From: Aeromonas bivalvium
GTDB lineage: Bacteria; Pseudomonadota; Gammaproteobacteria; Enterobacterales; Aeromonadaceae
Length of the DNA: 64,000 nucleotides
Direction of reading: 5' to 3'
Assembly (NCBI RefSeq): GCF_000819765.1
Contig: NZ_CDBT01000010.1
Coordinates: 35,625-99,624, forward strand
In this document: positions 1 to 10,413 of the stretch, one piece after another
How positions within the stretch are numbered: the first letter of the stretch is position 1
How the letters are laid out: each line of letters starts with the position of its first letter
Notes under the pieces: model-generated
What the model saw: the letters and a program-made list of their open reading frames with translations, nothing else
The model's database searches: none
What the model was told of the DNA's origin: nothing
Position numbers and translations under genes: made by a program

Positions 1-1329
1 CAGCTCGCTCAGGGTCTGCGCGCCCTGGGCCCGCCTCAAGCCACCGCTGACCGTGATCCTCATCCCCTCCATCAGATGGGGCTCCGCCACCCCCTGGATC
101 AGGCGTTCGGCCTGGGCCTGCAGCGCCTGCGGCTCCCCCGTCGGCAGCCAGACGGCAAACTCCTCTCCCCCCATGCGGCCGAGCAGGGCCCGGGGCGGCA
201 ACAGGGTCTCCAGTCGTCGGCAGAGCCGTATCAGCACCGTATCCCCGGTTGGGTGGCCGAACTCATCATTGATCTTCTTGAAATGATCCACGTCGATCAA
301 CAGCAGGGCTCCACCATGGCGGGCCATCCGTTGCTCGGCCTGCTCGCAGAAGGCACCACGATTGAGCACCCCGGTCAGGTAGTCATGGCTCGCCACCTGT
401 TGCAGGCGCGCGAACAGCTGATCCCGCTCGGCCACGGCGCAGGCGGTGGTGATGGCGCTTAGCGCCAATATGGTGATGCCGGCCCGAAACGAATAGACGG
501 TGGCCGCATCCTTGCTCCATTGGTGCAGCAGCTGATCATCGAGCACGGTGAACATGTAGAGAGAAGCGGCACTGGTCGCCAGACAGGTGAAGAAGCGGTT
601 GCCGGAGAGCGCCAGCCAGATGAGGGCGGGTACCGGCAGCACCAGCAGGCCCGGGCCACTCAGATACTGATGGAGCAGCGGCACCAGCAGGAGCAAGACC
701 AGGGCAGGACCCAGATAATGGCGATCTCGCCACAGCGACTGGCGGCACTGGCGCCAGGAGTCCGGCAGGGTCAGCAGGGAGGGCAGCAAGACGGAGAAGT
801 TAATCAGCTCGGCCAGATACCACATGATGGTGCTCTTCAGGCCGCTCGCGCCCCCCAGCCAGACCACGGCGGCACCGCCGCACAGGGCGCCGGCCAGAAG
901 GGCGGGCTGGCAGCGCAGCATGAGCTTGGGAATGGCGGTGGCACTGATCAGCCCCTCTGGCCCCAGGCCCTGACGGCGCAGACTGAGCCAGGCGATGGCG
1001 ACCGTGAGGATATTGGCACCATTGAGCAGCAGACTCTTGCGCCAGGGGGTGCCGTAACAGGCATCCACCAGCAGGAAACCCAGCAGGGCGATCAGCAGAT
1101 GAAGCAGACCCGCCCTCGGGTAGAAACGCAGCAGTATCCCCACCAGGGCGGCGTTGGCGGGCCAGAGCAGAGAGAAGCTGGCACCGCTGCGCGCCACCAC
1201 CCCGAGCCAGGTGAGCAAGACGCTGACAAGCAGCAGGCAGGCCAGAGAGGCGAGGAGCGGACCCGCGCCCGGGTCGGTCTGGGATGAGGGGCCAGTGGCC
1301 CCAGGATCGAGAGTCAAAACAGTCTCCAT
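1..1329 (-). CDS. Membrane-bound diguanylate cyclase (GGDEF), 3' end cut by window edge
   Basis: The reading frame runs from an ATG at 1329 off the left edge, so about 443 codons are visible and the last residues are missing. The first roughly 300 residues are strongly hydrophobic with several predicted membrane segments, resembling MASE1-type sensor regions (inferred). A GGDEF domain follows: a DVDHFKKINDEFGHPTGD stretch near residues 346-363 and the active-site motif GGEEF near residue 386. The enzyme should make cyclic di-GMP from two GTP at the inner membrane. The inhibitory RxxD site expected before GGEEF is absent (LPPRALLGRM), so product inhibition may be lacking. A GAGG sits too far upstream for the ATG; an in-frame TTG at 1338 would be better spaced, so the start is uncertain. 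Confidence 0.88.
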   Translation of the reverse strand, partial: METVLTLDPGATGPSSQTDPGAGPLLASLACLLLVSVLLTWLGVVARSGASFSLLWPANAALVGILLRFYPRAGLLHLLIALLGFLLVDACYGTPWRKSLLLNGANILTVAIAWLSLRRQGLGPEGLISATAIPKLMLRCQPALLAGALCGGAAVVWLGGASGLKSTIMWYLAELINFSVLLPSLLTLPDSWRQCRQSLWRDRHYLGPALVLLLLVPLLHQYLSGPGLLVLPVPALIWLALSGNRFFTCLATSAASLYMFTVLDDQLLHQWSKDAATVYSFRAGITILALSAITTACAVAERDQLFARLQQVASHDYLTGVLNRGAFCEQAEQRMARHGGALLLIDVDHFKKINDEFGHPTGDTVLIRLCRRLETLLPPRALLGRMGGEEFAVWLPTGEPQALQAQAERLIQGVAEPHLMEGMRITVSGGLRRAQGAQTLSEL

Positions 1330-1698
1330 GCGCAACAAATGAGCCTCGATAGTAAGGGAGTGACTCCCCCACTCCAAGTCCGGCGTGCCCCAATCTGGCT
1401 GACAGACAGAAAATTGACACAAAAATCGAACACTATTTCGATATTTATCTATAAGTAAGAATTATTTGTTGTTTTGATATCTTTTTCCGAATGAATACTA
1501 TTGCAGCCCATTCAGATGGCGGCCAACGGCGCCCCGGTGCCAGGAGGCGTCCCGCCGTGAGCCCCCTGGCGGCGAGCGCGTCCTCCCTGTGCCCTCTACC
1601 GGGCAAGGGAGCGCCCCCAGTGTCCCCCGGCGCATCCCGCCCCAGGGGCATCCCCCATAACGATGAAGGGCCTATCGAATGGCCATGATGGAGACACG
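1330..1698. other. Intergenic region between the diguanylate cyclase and the trans-sulfuration gene
   Basis: No gene is supported here. An AT-rich patch at about 1405-1500 contains a TTGACA near 1413 and is the likely promoter zone for one or both divergent genes. The remainder (1500-1680) is GC-rich without a recognisable domain in any frame. Confidence 0.5.
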
Positions 1699-2862
1699 AT
1701 GAAATTCAAGACCATGAGCGTACACAGCGGCCAACGGATCGATCCCCAGACCGGCGCCCTCACCACCCCACTCTACCAGAGCAGCACCTTCAGCTACGTC
1801 AATGCCCAGGCGGGCAAGGAGCGCTTCGCAGGCCAGGCCCCTGGCTTTATCTACAGCCGCTTTGGCAACCCCACCACCGCCGAGCTTGAGCAGAAGCTGG
1901 CGGCGCTGGAAGGCGCCGACGAGGCGCTGGTGGTGGCAAGCGGCATGGCGGCGGTGAGCGCCATCCTGTATGCCCTGGCGGACAGCGGCGATGAAGTGGC
2001 CTATGTCGGCCCCCTCTACGGCGGTACCGATGCGTTCTTGAAGCAGACCTTCAGCCGCGCCGGCATCCGAGTCACCGGCTACCAGAGCGACCAGGATCTG
2101 CTGGCCAACATCAACCCGGCCACCAAGGTGGTGCTGTTCGAGACGCTGACCAACCCCACCCTCAAGGTGGTGGATCCGCGGGTGGTGGTGGAGGCGGCCC
2201 GCAAGGTGGGCGCCATCAGCGTGTGTGACAACACCTTCCTCACCCCCTATCTGCTGCGCCCCCTGGAGCTCGGGGTCGATCTGGTGATGCACAGCGGCAC
2301 CAAGTATCTCGGCGGTCACGGCGACATCATCGCCGGGGTGGTGGCGGGTCGTCATGAGCTGATGAAAACGGTGCGCACCGTGGCCCTCAAGCACATCGGC
2401 TCCCCCATAGGCCCCCAGGAGGCCTACCTGCTGCAGCGCGGGGTCAAGACATTGCCCCTGCGCATGGATGCCCACCTGCACAACGCCCAGAAGGTGGCCG
2501 AGTTCCTGGCGGCCCATCCGGCGGTGAAGCAGGTGATCTACCCGGGCCTTGCCAGCCATCCGGGCCATGATGCCCTCGGCGCCTTCGCCAGCGGCTTTGG
2601 CGCCATGGTGAGCATAGAGCTGGAAGGGGGCTTTGCGCGCTGCGCCACCCTGCTCGACAACCTGCAACTGTTCGTGCAGGCGGTGAGCCTCGGCGATCTC
2701 GAGAGCCTGGCCTGCCACCCGGCCAGCACCACCCACGCCGCCATGGATGAGGCGAGCCGCCTCGCCGCTGGGGTCAATGACAGTCTCATCCGCCTCAGCA
2801 TAGGGGTGGAAGACGCCGACGATCTCATCGCCGATCTGGCGGCGGCCCTGGCCCTGATCTGA
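1699..2862 (+). CDS. PLP-dependent trans-sulfuration enzyme (methionine gamma-lyase-like)
   Basis: The 387-residue product belongs to the Cys/Met metabolism PLP enzymes. Visible hallmarks are YSRFGNPT (phosphate-binding tetramer contact), SGMAAVSAIL, PLYGGTDAFL, CDNTF and the PLP lysine K202 in HSGTKYLGGHGD. The C-terminal CHPASTTH and LIRLSIGVED are family-typical. It should cleave or exchange gamma-substituted sulfur amino acids in the cytosol. Bacterial methionine gamma-lyases usually carry Cys in YGCT, and this protein has Gly (YGGT) as in cystathionine gamma-lyase or synthase, so the exact substrate is open. The start is the ATG at 1699, preceded by GGAGA; an ATG 36 bases upstream lacks a ribosome site. 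It stands alone and ends at a strong terminator. Confidence 0.87.
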   Translation: MKFKTMSVHSGQRIDPQTGALTTPLYQSSTFSYVNAQAGKERFAGQAPGFIYSRFGNPTTAELEQKLAALEGADEALVVASGMAAVSAILYALADSGDEVAYVGPLYGGTDAFLKQTFSRAGIRVTGYQSDQDLLANINPATKVVLFETLTNPTLKVVDPRVVVEAARKVGAISVCDNTFLTPYLLRPLELGVDLVMHSGTKYLGGHGDIIAGVVAGRHELMKTVRTVALKHIGSPIGPQEAYLLQRGVKTLPLRMDAHLHNAQKVAEFLAAHPAVKQVIYPGLASHPGHDALGAFASGFGAMVSIELEGGFARCATLLDNLQLFVQAVSLGDLESLACHPASTTHAAMDEASRLAAGVNDSLIRLSIGVEDADDLIADLAAALALI

Positions 2863-2896
2863 GGGCCAGCCTCCCGGCGCAGACGGCCTGGGCAGC

Positions 2897-2926
2897 AAAA
2901 AGGGAAGGCAGATGCCTTCCCTTTTT
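2897..2926. terminator. Bidirectional terminator between the trans-sulfuration gene and asd
   Basis: A 13-bp stem (AAAAAGGGAAGGC with its complement) closes a four-base AGAT loop, flanked by A and T runs. It can serve both convergent genes. Confidence 0.88.
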
Positions 2927-3004
2927 CGTTATCCGCCCCGTGCTCCGTTGATCGCAAGGGGCACGATAGAGGCACCAGGCCCCAGTGTCGACGAGCCCCC
3001 TGGC

Positions 3005-4120
3005 TCAACCCCGGGCCAGCAGGATGCGCAGCATGCGGCGCAGCGGCTCGGCGGCGCCCCACAGCAGCTGGTCACCCACGGTGAAGGCCGCCAGGTACTC
3101 GGGGCCCATGTTCAGCTTGCGCAGGCGACCCACGGGGATATTGAGGGTGCCGGTCACCGCGGCCGGGGTCAGTTCCCGGGCGCTGATGTCGCGCTCGTTG
3201 GGGATCACCTTGACCCAATCGTTGTGGGCGGCCAGCAGGGCTTCGATCTCCGCCAGCGGCACGTCTTTTTTCAGCTTGATGGTGAAGGCCTGGCTGTGGC
3301 AGCGCAGGGCGCCGATGCGCACGCACAGGCCATCCACCGGAATGGCGGCACCGTCGATCCCCAGGATCTTGTTGGTCTCCGCCTGACCCTTCCACTCTTC
3401 CCGGCTCTGGCCATTGTCGAGCCGGGTGTCAATCCAGGGGATCAGGCTGCCGGCGAGCGGCACGCCGAAGTTGTCCACCGGCAGGGTGCCGGAGCGGGTC
3501 TTCTCGGTCACCTTGCGCTCGATATCCAGGATGGCGGAGGCGGGATCCGCCAGCTCCACCGCCACCTCATCGCGCAACATGCCCATTTGGGTCACCAATT
3601 CCCGCATGTGACGAGCGCCGCCGCCGGAGGCCGCCTGATAGGTGGCCACGCTCACCCACTCCACCAGCTCGGCCTTGAACAGGCCGCCCAGGGCCAGCAA
3701 CATCAGGCTGACGGTGCAGTTGCCGCCGACGAAGGTCTTGACCCCCTCGTTCAGGGCCTGCTCGATCACCTCGCCATTGACCGGATCCAGGATGATGACG
3801 GCGTCCTGCTCCATGCGCAGGGAGGAGGCGGCATCGATCCAGTACCCCTGCCAGCCGGCGGCTTTCAGGCGTGGATAGACATCCTTGGTGTAATCGCCCC
3901 CCTGGGCGGTGATGATGATCTCCTGCTCGGCCAGGGCCTCGATATTGAAGGCATCCTTGAGCAGACCGGCATCGACACCGAAGTTGGGGGCGGCCTCACC
4001 GGCCTGGGAGGTGGTGAAGAAGGTGGGCTGAATGTGCGCAAAATCCTGCTCTTCCTGCATCCGGCTCATCAGCACGGAACCCACCATGCCACGCCAACCG
4101 ACCAAACCTACTTTTTTCAT
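3005..4120 (-). CDS. asd: Aspartate-semialdehyde dehydrogenase
   Basis: 371 residues, the usual length of the gammaproteobacterial enzyme. The N-terminal [11 protein letters not shown] is the NADP-binding turn and C135 in GGNCTVSL is the catalytic cysteine. The enzyme reduces L-4-aspartyl phosphate to aspartate semialdehyde, feeding lysine/diaminopimelate, methionine and threonine synthesis. The ATG at 4120 begins [11 protein letters not shown] as in the family, preceded by TAGGAC. It is monocistronic, ends at the terminator shared with the trans-sulfuration gene, and has a structured GC-rich leader. Confidence 0.97.
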   Translation of the reverse strand: MKKVGLVGWRGMVGSVLMSRMQEEQDFAHIQPTFFTTSQAGEAAPNFGVDAGLLKDAFNIEALAEQEIIITAQGGDYTKDVYPRLKAAGWQGYWIDAASSLRMEQDAVIILDPVNGEVIEQALNEGVKTFVGGNCTVSLMLLALGGLFKAELVEWVSVATYQAASGGGARHMRELVTQMGMLRDEVAVELADPASAILDIERKVTEKTRSGTLPVDNFGVPLAGSLIPWIDTRLDNGQSREEWKGQAETNKILGIDGAAIPVDGLCVRIGALRCHSQAFTIKLKKDVPLAEIEALLAAHNDWVKVIPNERDISARELTPAAVTGTLNIPVGRLRKLNMGPEYLAAFTVGDQLLWGAAEPLRRMLRILLARG

Positions 4121-4170
4121 AATGTCCTACCCTGGATAGCTGCTAAATAGTGCGGATCCTCTACCCATCC

Positions 4171-4211
4171 GGCCCGGGAGGGCCACCGCCACATGGCGAA
4201 GCCCGGGGGCC
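4171..4211 (-). promoter_or_regulatory. GC-rich hairpin in the asd leader
   Basis: On the asd strand GGCCCCCGGG pairs imperfectly with CCCGGGCC across about 23 bases that contain a smaller GCCA/TGGC hairpin. It lies about 50-90 bases upstream of asd. It does not fit the lysine riboswitch consensus. Its function is unknown. Confidence 0.35.
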
Positions 4212-4392
4212 TGACGGGTAAAATTCTGCTGCGAAAAATGTGTCTATCCACATTACGGATTGTGGCGAATGGCGCAAGTCGATTTATGCAATATTCTCTG
4301 CCAGTTGCTGCAATACCCGCCAACGGGGCCGGACAGACCCCCTGGCAGGGCCAATCCCGTTCTGGCAAGATGGCGCGACACGGCCCTTGGCC

Positions 4393-4439
4393 CGGCGGGG
4401 ACGACCCCGTTGCCCACCACCTCGCAGGGACGACCCTGC
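4393..4439 (+). promoter_or_regulatory. Guanidine-II (mini-ykkC) riboswitch
   Basis: Two adjacent hairpins each expose an ACGA tetraloop: CGGGG-ACGA-CCCCG (4396-4409) and GCAGGG-ACGA-CCCTGC (4424-4439), separated by a 14-base linker. Paired hairpins with ACGR loops are the defining feature of mini-ykkC RNAs, which bind guanidinium, one per loop. The second stem ends 18 bases before the sugE ATG, the usual placement for translational control. The downstream gene is the expected family (SMR guanidinium exporter), which makes the call strong. Confidence 0.93.
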
Positions 4440-4457
4440 CCCGTCTGGATGCACATC

Positions 4458-4772
4458 ATGTCCTGGATCCTGCTGCTCGTCGCCGGCCTGTTCGAGGTCG
4501 CCTGGGCCATTGGCCTCAAATATACCGAGGGTTTCAGCCGTCCCCTCCCCACCCTGCTGACCCTGGGCGCCATGGGGGTAAGCGTGCTGCTGCTCGCCAT
4601 GGCGGTGAAGCAGCTGCCCCTTGGCACCGCCTACGCGGTCTGGACCGGCATAGGCGCGGTCGGCACAGTGCTGATGGGGATCTGGCTGTTCAACGAACCG
4701 GCCACCCTGGCCCGTGTGCTCTGCCTGCTGCTGATCATCGGCGGTATCCTGGGGCTCAAGTTGATCGGCTGA
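4458..4772 (+). CDS. sugE: SMR-family guanidinium exporter Gdx/SugE
   Basis: 104 residues with four membrane helices, matching the SugE/Gdx subgroup of small multidrug resistance proteins. E13 in [14 protein letters not shown] is the essential proton- and substrate-coupling glutamate, and [14 protein letters not shown] is the SugE signature in helix 3. The family exports guanidinium in exchange for protons as an antiparallel dimer in the inner membrane. The start MSWILL is chosen by family comparison; an in-frame ATG nine bases upstream is possible. It is controlled by the guanidine-II riboswitch immediately upstream and followed by a long terminator hairpin. Confidence 0.95.
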   Translation: MSWILLLVAGLFEVAWAIGLKYTEGFSRPLPTLLTLGAMGVSVLLLAMAVKQLPLGTAYAVWTGIGAVGTVLMGIWLFNEPATLARVLCLLLIIGGILGLKLIG

Positions 4773-4773
4773 T

Positions 4774-4810
4774 AGTGATGGGGAGTGCCGCCCCGGCACT
4801 CCCCATCACT
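4774..4810. terminator. Terminator hairpin after sugE
   Basis: A perfect 17-bp stem (AGTGATGGGGAGTGCCG and its complement) with a CCC loop starts within the sugE stop region. No long T-run follows on the plus strand. Confidence 0.75.
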
Positions 4811-4815
4811 GCGTA

Positions 4816-4842
4816 TAAAAGCGGCCACCCAAGGTGGCCGCT
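4816..4842 (-). terminator. Rho-independent terminator of the B3/4-domain gene
   Basis: Ten-base stem AGCGGCCACC with its complement and a three-base loop. On the minus strand the stem is followed by TTTTATA, as expected for a terminator just past the stop at 4851. Confidence 0.82.
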
Positions 4843-4850
4843 GCGTCGTC

Positions 4851-5549
4851 TCATGAGCCCCCTGGGCTGGCTAGCAGTGCGCTCTCTATCCGGGCTGCCG
4901 GCATCATCTGCCTTAAGCCGTCCATCAGCCTATCCCCGGCCTCCTGCAGCGCCGCCAGCGGCATTTCAGGCAAGCTTTCCAGGATGAACCACATCTGCCC
5001 GGACTCGGCGCTGAGCCGGGTTCGGATCCCCTGGCGCCAATTCCAGCGCCGACAGGTCACGCCTCTGTCATCACACCAGACCACCTCGCCGGGCTCCGGG
5101 CGCTCCTGGCCAGGCACCCCTTCCTTCATGGTGTCAAACAGCTCGGTGCCATCGGCGATGATGAGGCGCGGCGCCCCCTCATAGGCGGCAAGATCCTCGC
5201 CACCGACCGGGATGGCGTATTCGACGCTGATGGCGTTGTAGAGATCGACGACGGGATCGATGCTGGGCAGGCTTCCCTCCCGCAGCACCCGCTTGCGCAG
5301 CGCCTGTGCCGAGCAGGGGGTGCGCGATGGTTTGGCCCCGAAGCGCTTGAACACCTGATCCCAGGCGGACAGATGCGCCTGCGCCCAGGGGGCCCCGCCC
5401 GCCGCCACGGACTGGCAGGCCCGGGCCAACGCTTGCGTGCCGACCCTGCGATCGACGATGGCGGCCCCCTCGACCCGGATGCTCAGGGCCCGGAACCCCG
5501 GGGCCAGGGCGACCACCCTGGGGTCAATCTGTGGTGTCATGAAGGGCAT
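4851..5549 (-). CDS. B3/4-domain protein (PheRS beta-chain B3/B4-like)
   Basis: 232 residues. The central part (AQAHLSAWDQVFKRFG, CSAQALRKRVLREG, VVDLYNAISVEYAIPVGGED) is typical of free-standing proteins related to the B3/B4 domain of phenylalanyl-tRNA synthetase beta chain, a domain linked to editing of mischarged tRNA or to free D-amino or non-protein amino acids. A role for this stand-alone protein is not established. Start MPFMTPQ at 5549 has AAGGAG six bases ahead. It is monocistronic, convergent with sugE and divergent from ycaO. Confidence 0.85.
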   Translation of the reverse strand: MPFMTPQIDPRVVALAPGFRALSIRVEGAAIVDRRVGTQALARACQSVAAGGAPWAQAHLSAWDQVFKRFGAKPSRTPCSAQALRKRVLREGSLPSIDPVVDLYNAISVEYAIPVGGEDLAAYEGAPRLIIADGTELFDTMKEGVPGQERPEPGEVVWCDDRGVTCRRWNWRQGIRTRLSAESGQMWFILESLPEMPLAALQEAGDRLMDGLRQMMPAARIESALLASPGGS

Positions 5550-5689
5550 GGTCGCTCCTTGTGGGTGAATCGTGGCGACGGCGGAGGCGAGCAGGTGGCC
5601 ATGGCTGACATGCGGGCATGGGCGCCTGCTCGCCCCGCAGCCATCAGAGGGGCCCATGATGGGCGATGGCCTGAGATAAAAAAATCTAC

Positions 5690-5714
5690 TTTTTCTTAAG
5701 TCTGTTAAGAAAAA
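5690..5714. repeat. Perfect inverted repeat upstream of ycaO
   Basis: TTTTTCTTAA-GTCTG-TTAAGAAAAA, a 10-bp perfect dyad with a five-base spacer, lies between the divergent B3/4 and ycaO genes, about 136 bases before the ycaO ATG. It could be an operator for an unidentified regulator. AT-only arms with no GC core make a terminator less likely. Confidence 0.6.
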
Positions 5715-5850
5715 CTGATGCTCCACTCCCTCCACGCCCGCTGGCCGCCCCCTGACCCGCCCCAGGAGCGGGATTGTCCTGGCCGCTTTCCCCGCCACTC
5801 ATGCTATTATCTGCGGCCGAACATGAGCCAATAAACATCAGGACATTGTG

Positions 5851-7611
5851 ATGACCGACCACACTTTTATTCCCGGCAAGGACGCGGCGCTGGAAGACTC
5901 CATCGAGCGGTTCCAGACCAAGTTGCAGGCCCTGGGCTTTGACATCGAGGAGGCCTCCTGGCTCAACCCGGTGCCCAACGTCTGGTCCGTGCACATCCGG
6001 GACAAGGAGTGCGCCCTCTGCTTCACCAACGGCAAGGGCGCCAGCAAGAAGGCGGCTCTGGCGTCCGCCCTGGGGGAGTATTTCGAGCGTCTCTCCACCA
6101 ACTACTTCTTCGCCGACTTCTATCTGGGTGAACAGGTGGCGAACGGCGACTTCGTCCACTACCCGAACGAGAAGTGGTTCCCCATCGAGGGAGATCAGCT
6201 GCCGGCCGGTCTGCTCGACTCCTTCACCCGCAAGTTCTACAACCCGGACGGTGAAGTGACCGCCGACATGCTGGTGGATCTGCAGTCCGGCAACGAGGAG
6301 CGCGGCATCGTCGCCCTGCCCTTCGAGCGCCAGTCCGACCATCAGACCGTCTACATCCCGATGAACATCATCGGCAACCTTTATGTCTCCAACGGCATGA
6401 GCGCCGGCAACACCAAGACAGAGGCCCGCACCCAGGCGCTGTCCGAGGTGTTCGAGCGCCACGTGAAGAACAAGATCATCGCCGAGGCCATCAGCCTGCC
6501 CGAGATCCCGAGCGAGGTCATCGCCCGCTACCCCGGCATTGCCGCCTCCATCGCCGCGCTGGAGGCCGAAGGCTTCCCCATCTACAGCTTCGATGCCTCC
6601 CTCGGCGGCCGCTATCCGGTCATCTGCGTGGTGCTGCTCAATCCGAACAACGGCACCTGCTTTGCCTCCTTCGGCGCCCACCCGCGCTTCGAGGTCGCCT
6701 TCGAGCGCACCGTCACCGAGCTGCTGCAGGGCCGTGGCCTCAAGGATTTGGATGTGTTCGTGCCGCCGTCATTCGACAACGAGCAGGTGGCGGATCACCA
6801 CAACCTGGAGACCCACTTCATCGACTCGTCCGGCCTCATCAGCTGGGATCTGTTCAAGCAGGAGTCCGACTTCGAATTTGCCGACTGGGATTTTCGTGGC
6901 ACCTCCCAGCAGGAGTTCGACCACCTGCTCGGCATCTTCCACGAGCTGGAGCAACCGGTCTACATCGCCGACTACGAGCACCTGGGCGTCTACGCCTGCC
7001 GCATCCTGGTGCCGGGCATGTCCGACATCTACCCGGCCGAGGATCTGCTGCTGGCCAACAACACCATGGGCGCCCACCTGAGGGAAACCATACTGGCCCT
7101 GCCCTCCCTGGAGTGGGACTCAGAGCAGTACATGGCCTTCTATGACCAGCTGGAAGAGGAAGGGCACGACGAGCGTACCCGGGTGCGCGAGCTGCTCGGC
7201 ATAGCCGCCGCCAAGGGCACCGCCCTGCACACCCTGCGGATCGGCGAGCTGAAAGCCATGCTGGCCCTGGCCGCTGGCGAGCTGGAAACGGCGCTGGATC
7301 TCATCAACTGGACCATGGAGTACAACCAGTCGGTGTTCCCGGCCGATCGCGCCAACTACTATCGCGCCCTCAAGAGCTGTGTCGAGCTGTTCCTGGACAC
7401 GGATCGCGATCCCGAGCAGTACCGCGCCGTCTTCACCCGCATGTATGGCGAGCAGACCCTGGCGCAGGCGTGGGCCCACGCCAGCGGCGAGGCCCGCTTC
7501 CACGGGCTGTCGAGCGCGGATCAATCCCTCAGCCAGTTCCCGCTGCACCAGAAGCTGCTGGCCGCCTACCAGAAGCTGCAAGTGGCCAAGGGTGCCGCCA
7601 ACTGGCAGTAA
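5851..7611 (+). CDS. ycaO: YcaO-domain ribosomal protein S12 methylthiotransferase accessory factor
   Basis: 586 residues, the same length as E. coli YcaO and closely similar throughout (FIPGKDAALEDSIERFQ, CALCFTNGKGASKKAALASA, ALGEYFERLSTNYFFADF, SNGMSAGNTKTEAR). The YcaO ATP-binding fold occupies about residues 30-400, followed by the C-terminal helical repeat region of the non-azoline YcaO group. In E. coli this protein supports RimO in beta-methylthiolation of ribosomal protein S12; it is not part of a natural-product cluster here. The ATG at 5851 has AGGA at good spacing; a GTG directly before it is also in frame. Confidence 0.96.
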   Translation: MTDHTFIPGKDAALEDSIERFQTKLQALGFDIEEASWLNPVPNVWSVHIRDKECALCFTNGKGASKKAALASALGEYFERLSTNYFFADFYLGEQVANGDFVHYPNEKWFPIEGDQLPAGLLDSFTRKFYNPDGEVTADMLVDLQSGNEERGIVALPFERQSDHQTVYIPMNIIGNLYVSNGMSAGNTKTEARTQALSEVFERHVKNKIIAEAISLPEIPSEVIARYPGIAASIAALEAEGFPIYSFDASLGGRYPVICVVLLNPNNGTCFASFGAHPRFEVAFERTVTELLQGRGLKDLDVFVPPSFDNEQVADHHNLETHFIDSSGLISWDLFKQESDFEFADWDFRGTSQQEFDHLLGIFHELEQPVYIADYEHLGVYACRILVPGMSDIYPAEDLLLANNTMGAHLRETILALPSLEWDSEQYMAFYDQLEEEGHDERTRVRELLGIAAAKGTALHTLRIGELKAMLALAAGELETALDLINWTMEYNQSVFPADRANYYRALKSCVELFLDTDRDPEQYRAVFTRMYGEQTLAQAWAHASGEARFHGLSSADQSLSQFPLHQKLLAAYQKLQVAKGAANWQ

Positions 7612-7624
7612 CCCTGAGGCAAAC

Positions 7625-7657
7625 AAAAACCGGACCCACTATGGGTCCGGTTTTTTT
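7625..7657. terminator. Terminator after ycaO
   Basis: AAAAACCGGACCCA pairs with TGGGTCCGGTTTTT around a short loop, followed by a run of seven T. It is likely bidirectional, also serving the convergent YkvA-like gene. Confidence 0.92.
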
Positions 7658-7678
7658 ATGGCCGGAGGATGGGCCGCG

Positions 7679-7947
7679 CTATTTCGACCTGGTCTGCTGC
7701 GCGATGGCCTGGCGCACCTTGGCCGGCAGGCAGGACTCCCACCCCCAGATGAGCCAGGCGAACAGGGTCAGATCGTCGAGCCAGCCGAACAGGGGGATGA
7801 CGTCCGGCACCAGATCCAGGGGGCTGATGCCGTAGACCAGCACCAGCAGCGCCAGTCCCTTGGCCCAGAGGGGCGTATCCGGGTGACGAAAGCCCAGATA
7901 GAGGCGGCGCAGTCTGGGCCCAATCCCCAGCAGAGTGCGCAACGGCC

Positions 7948-7951
<4 letters not shown>
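7679..7951 (-). CDS. YkvA/DUF1232 family small membrane protein
   Basis: 90 residues with the DUF1232 core: [36 protein letters not shown] at about residues 26-61, including the conserved SPLDLVPD and a membrane segment before it. Function of the family is unknown. The likely start is the TTG at 7951, whose first bases overlap the uvrB stop (TTGA), suggesting translational coupling to uvrB in a two-gene operon. Confidence 0.8.
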
Positions 7952-9960
<2,009 letters not shown>

Positions 9961-10044
9961 GAAGACTCCGGACAAGAAAAGCAAAGCGCAAGTGTACCCC
10001 GACTTTCCCCGTGACGGGTATCGCTCTCCACCCCCGGGCGGCTA

Positions 10045-10073
10045 TTGACCCGACGTGGCGCTATCTGTATAGT
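10045..10073 (+). promoter_or_regulatory. Promoter of tRNA-Asn
   Basis: TTGACC (10045-10050), a 17-base spacer and TATAGT (10068-10073), followed by a C-rich discriminator, 20 bases upstream of the tRNA. A GC-rich discriminator is typical of stable-RNA promoters under stringent control. Confidence 0.8.
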
Positions 10074-10092
10074 GCTCCTCCTTGCCTGATGT

Positions 10093-10168
10093 TCCCCCGT
10101 AGTTCAGTCGGTAGAACGGCGGACTGTTAATCCGTATGTCACTGGTTCGAGTCCAGTCGGGGGAGCCA
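10093..10168 (+). tRNA. tRNA-Asn (GTT)
   Basis: 76 bases including encoded CCA. Acceptor TCCCCCG pairs with CGGGGGA, the anticodon loop is CTGTTAA (anticodon GTT), and the T arm has GTTCGAGTC. The body is nearly identical to E. coli tRNA-Asn apart from compensated acceptor pairs. Confidence 0.98.
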
Positions 10169-10191
10169 ATTCCTCACCATCTCGGTGCAAG

Positions 10192-10200
10192 TTATCCACT
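10192..10200 (+). promoter_or_regulatory. DnaA-box-like sequence TTATCCACT
   Basis: Matches the TTATCCACA consensus in eight of nine bases, 24 bases after the tRNA-Asn. Confidence 0.45.
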
Positions 10201-10413
10201 TTAGTGCCCCCCTCTGCCAAATTTAATGCACAAGTCATCTTGACTCGCGTTTCACTCCCCTTGCATCCCTTGCTCCCCCGTCAGTATTTTGTGCTGCCGC
10301 CATTAACTATTTGATTTTTATAGAAACATATTTTAGCCGGTATTTTTTGAACAGGGCTTCCAGGCCAGTAGCAGCAAGGGCTGGCGCCCCTTTTTCAATT
10401 TTCACGCACAGGG

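Noticed and set aside
1672..2898. A 408-codon minus-strand frame opposite the trans-sulfuration gene
   Set aside because: Composition is H/G/Q-rich without motifs, and the plus strand encodes a complete PLP enzyme.
4121..4260. Lysine riboswitch in the asd leader
   Set aside because: An AGAGGATCCGCAC sequence is suggestive, but it is too close to the ATG and the other conserved blocks are absent.
10093..10400. Genomic-island attachment site at the tRNA-Asn 3' end
   Set aside because: No integrase gene and no second copy of the tRNA 3' end was seen downstream.
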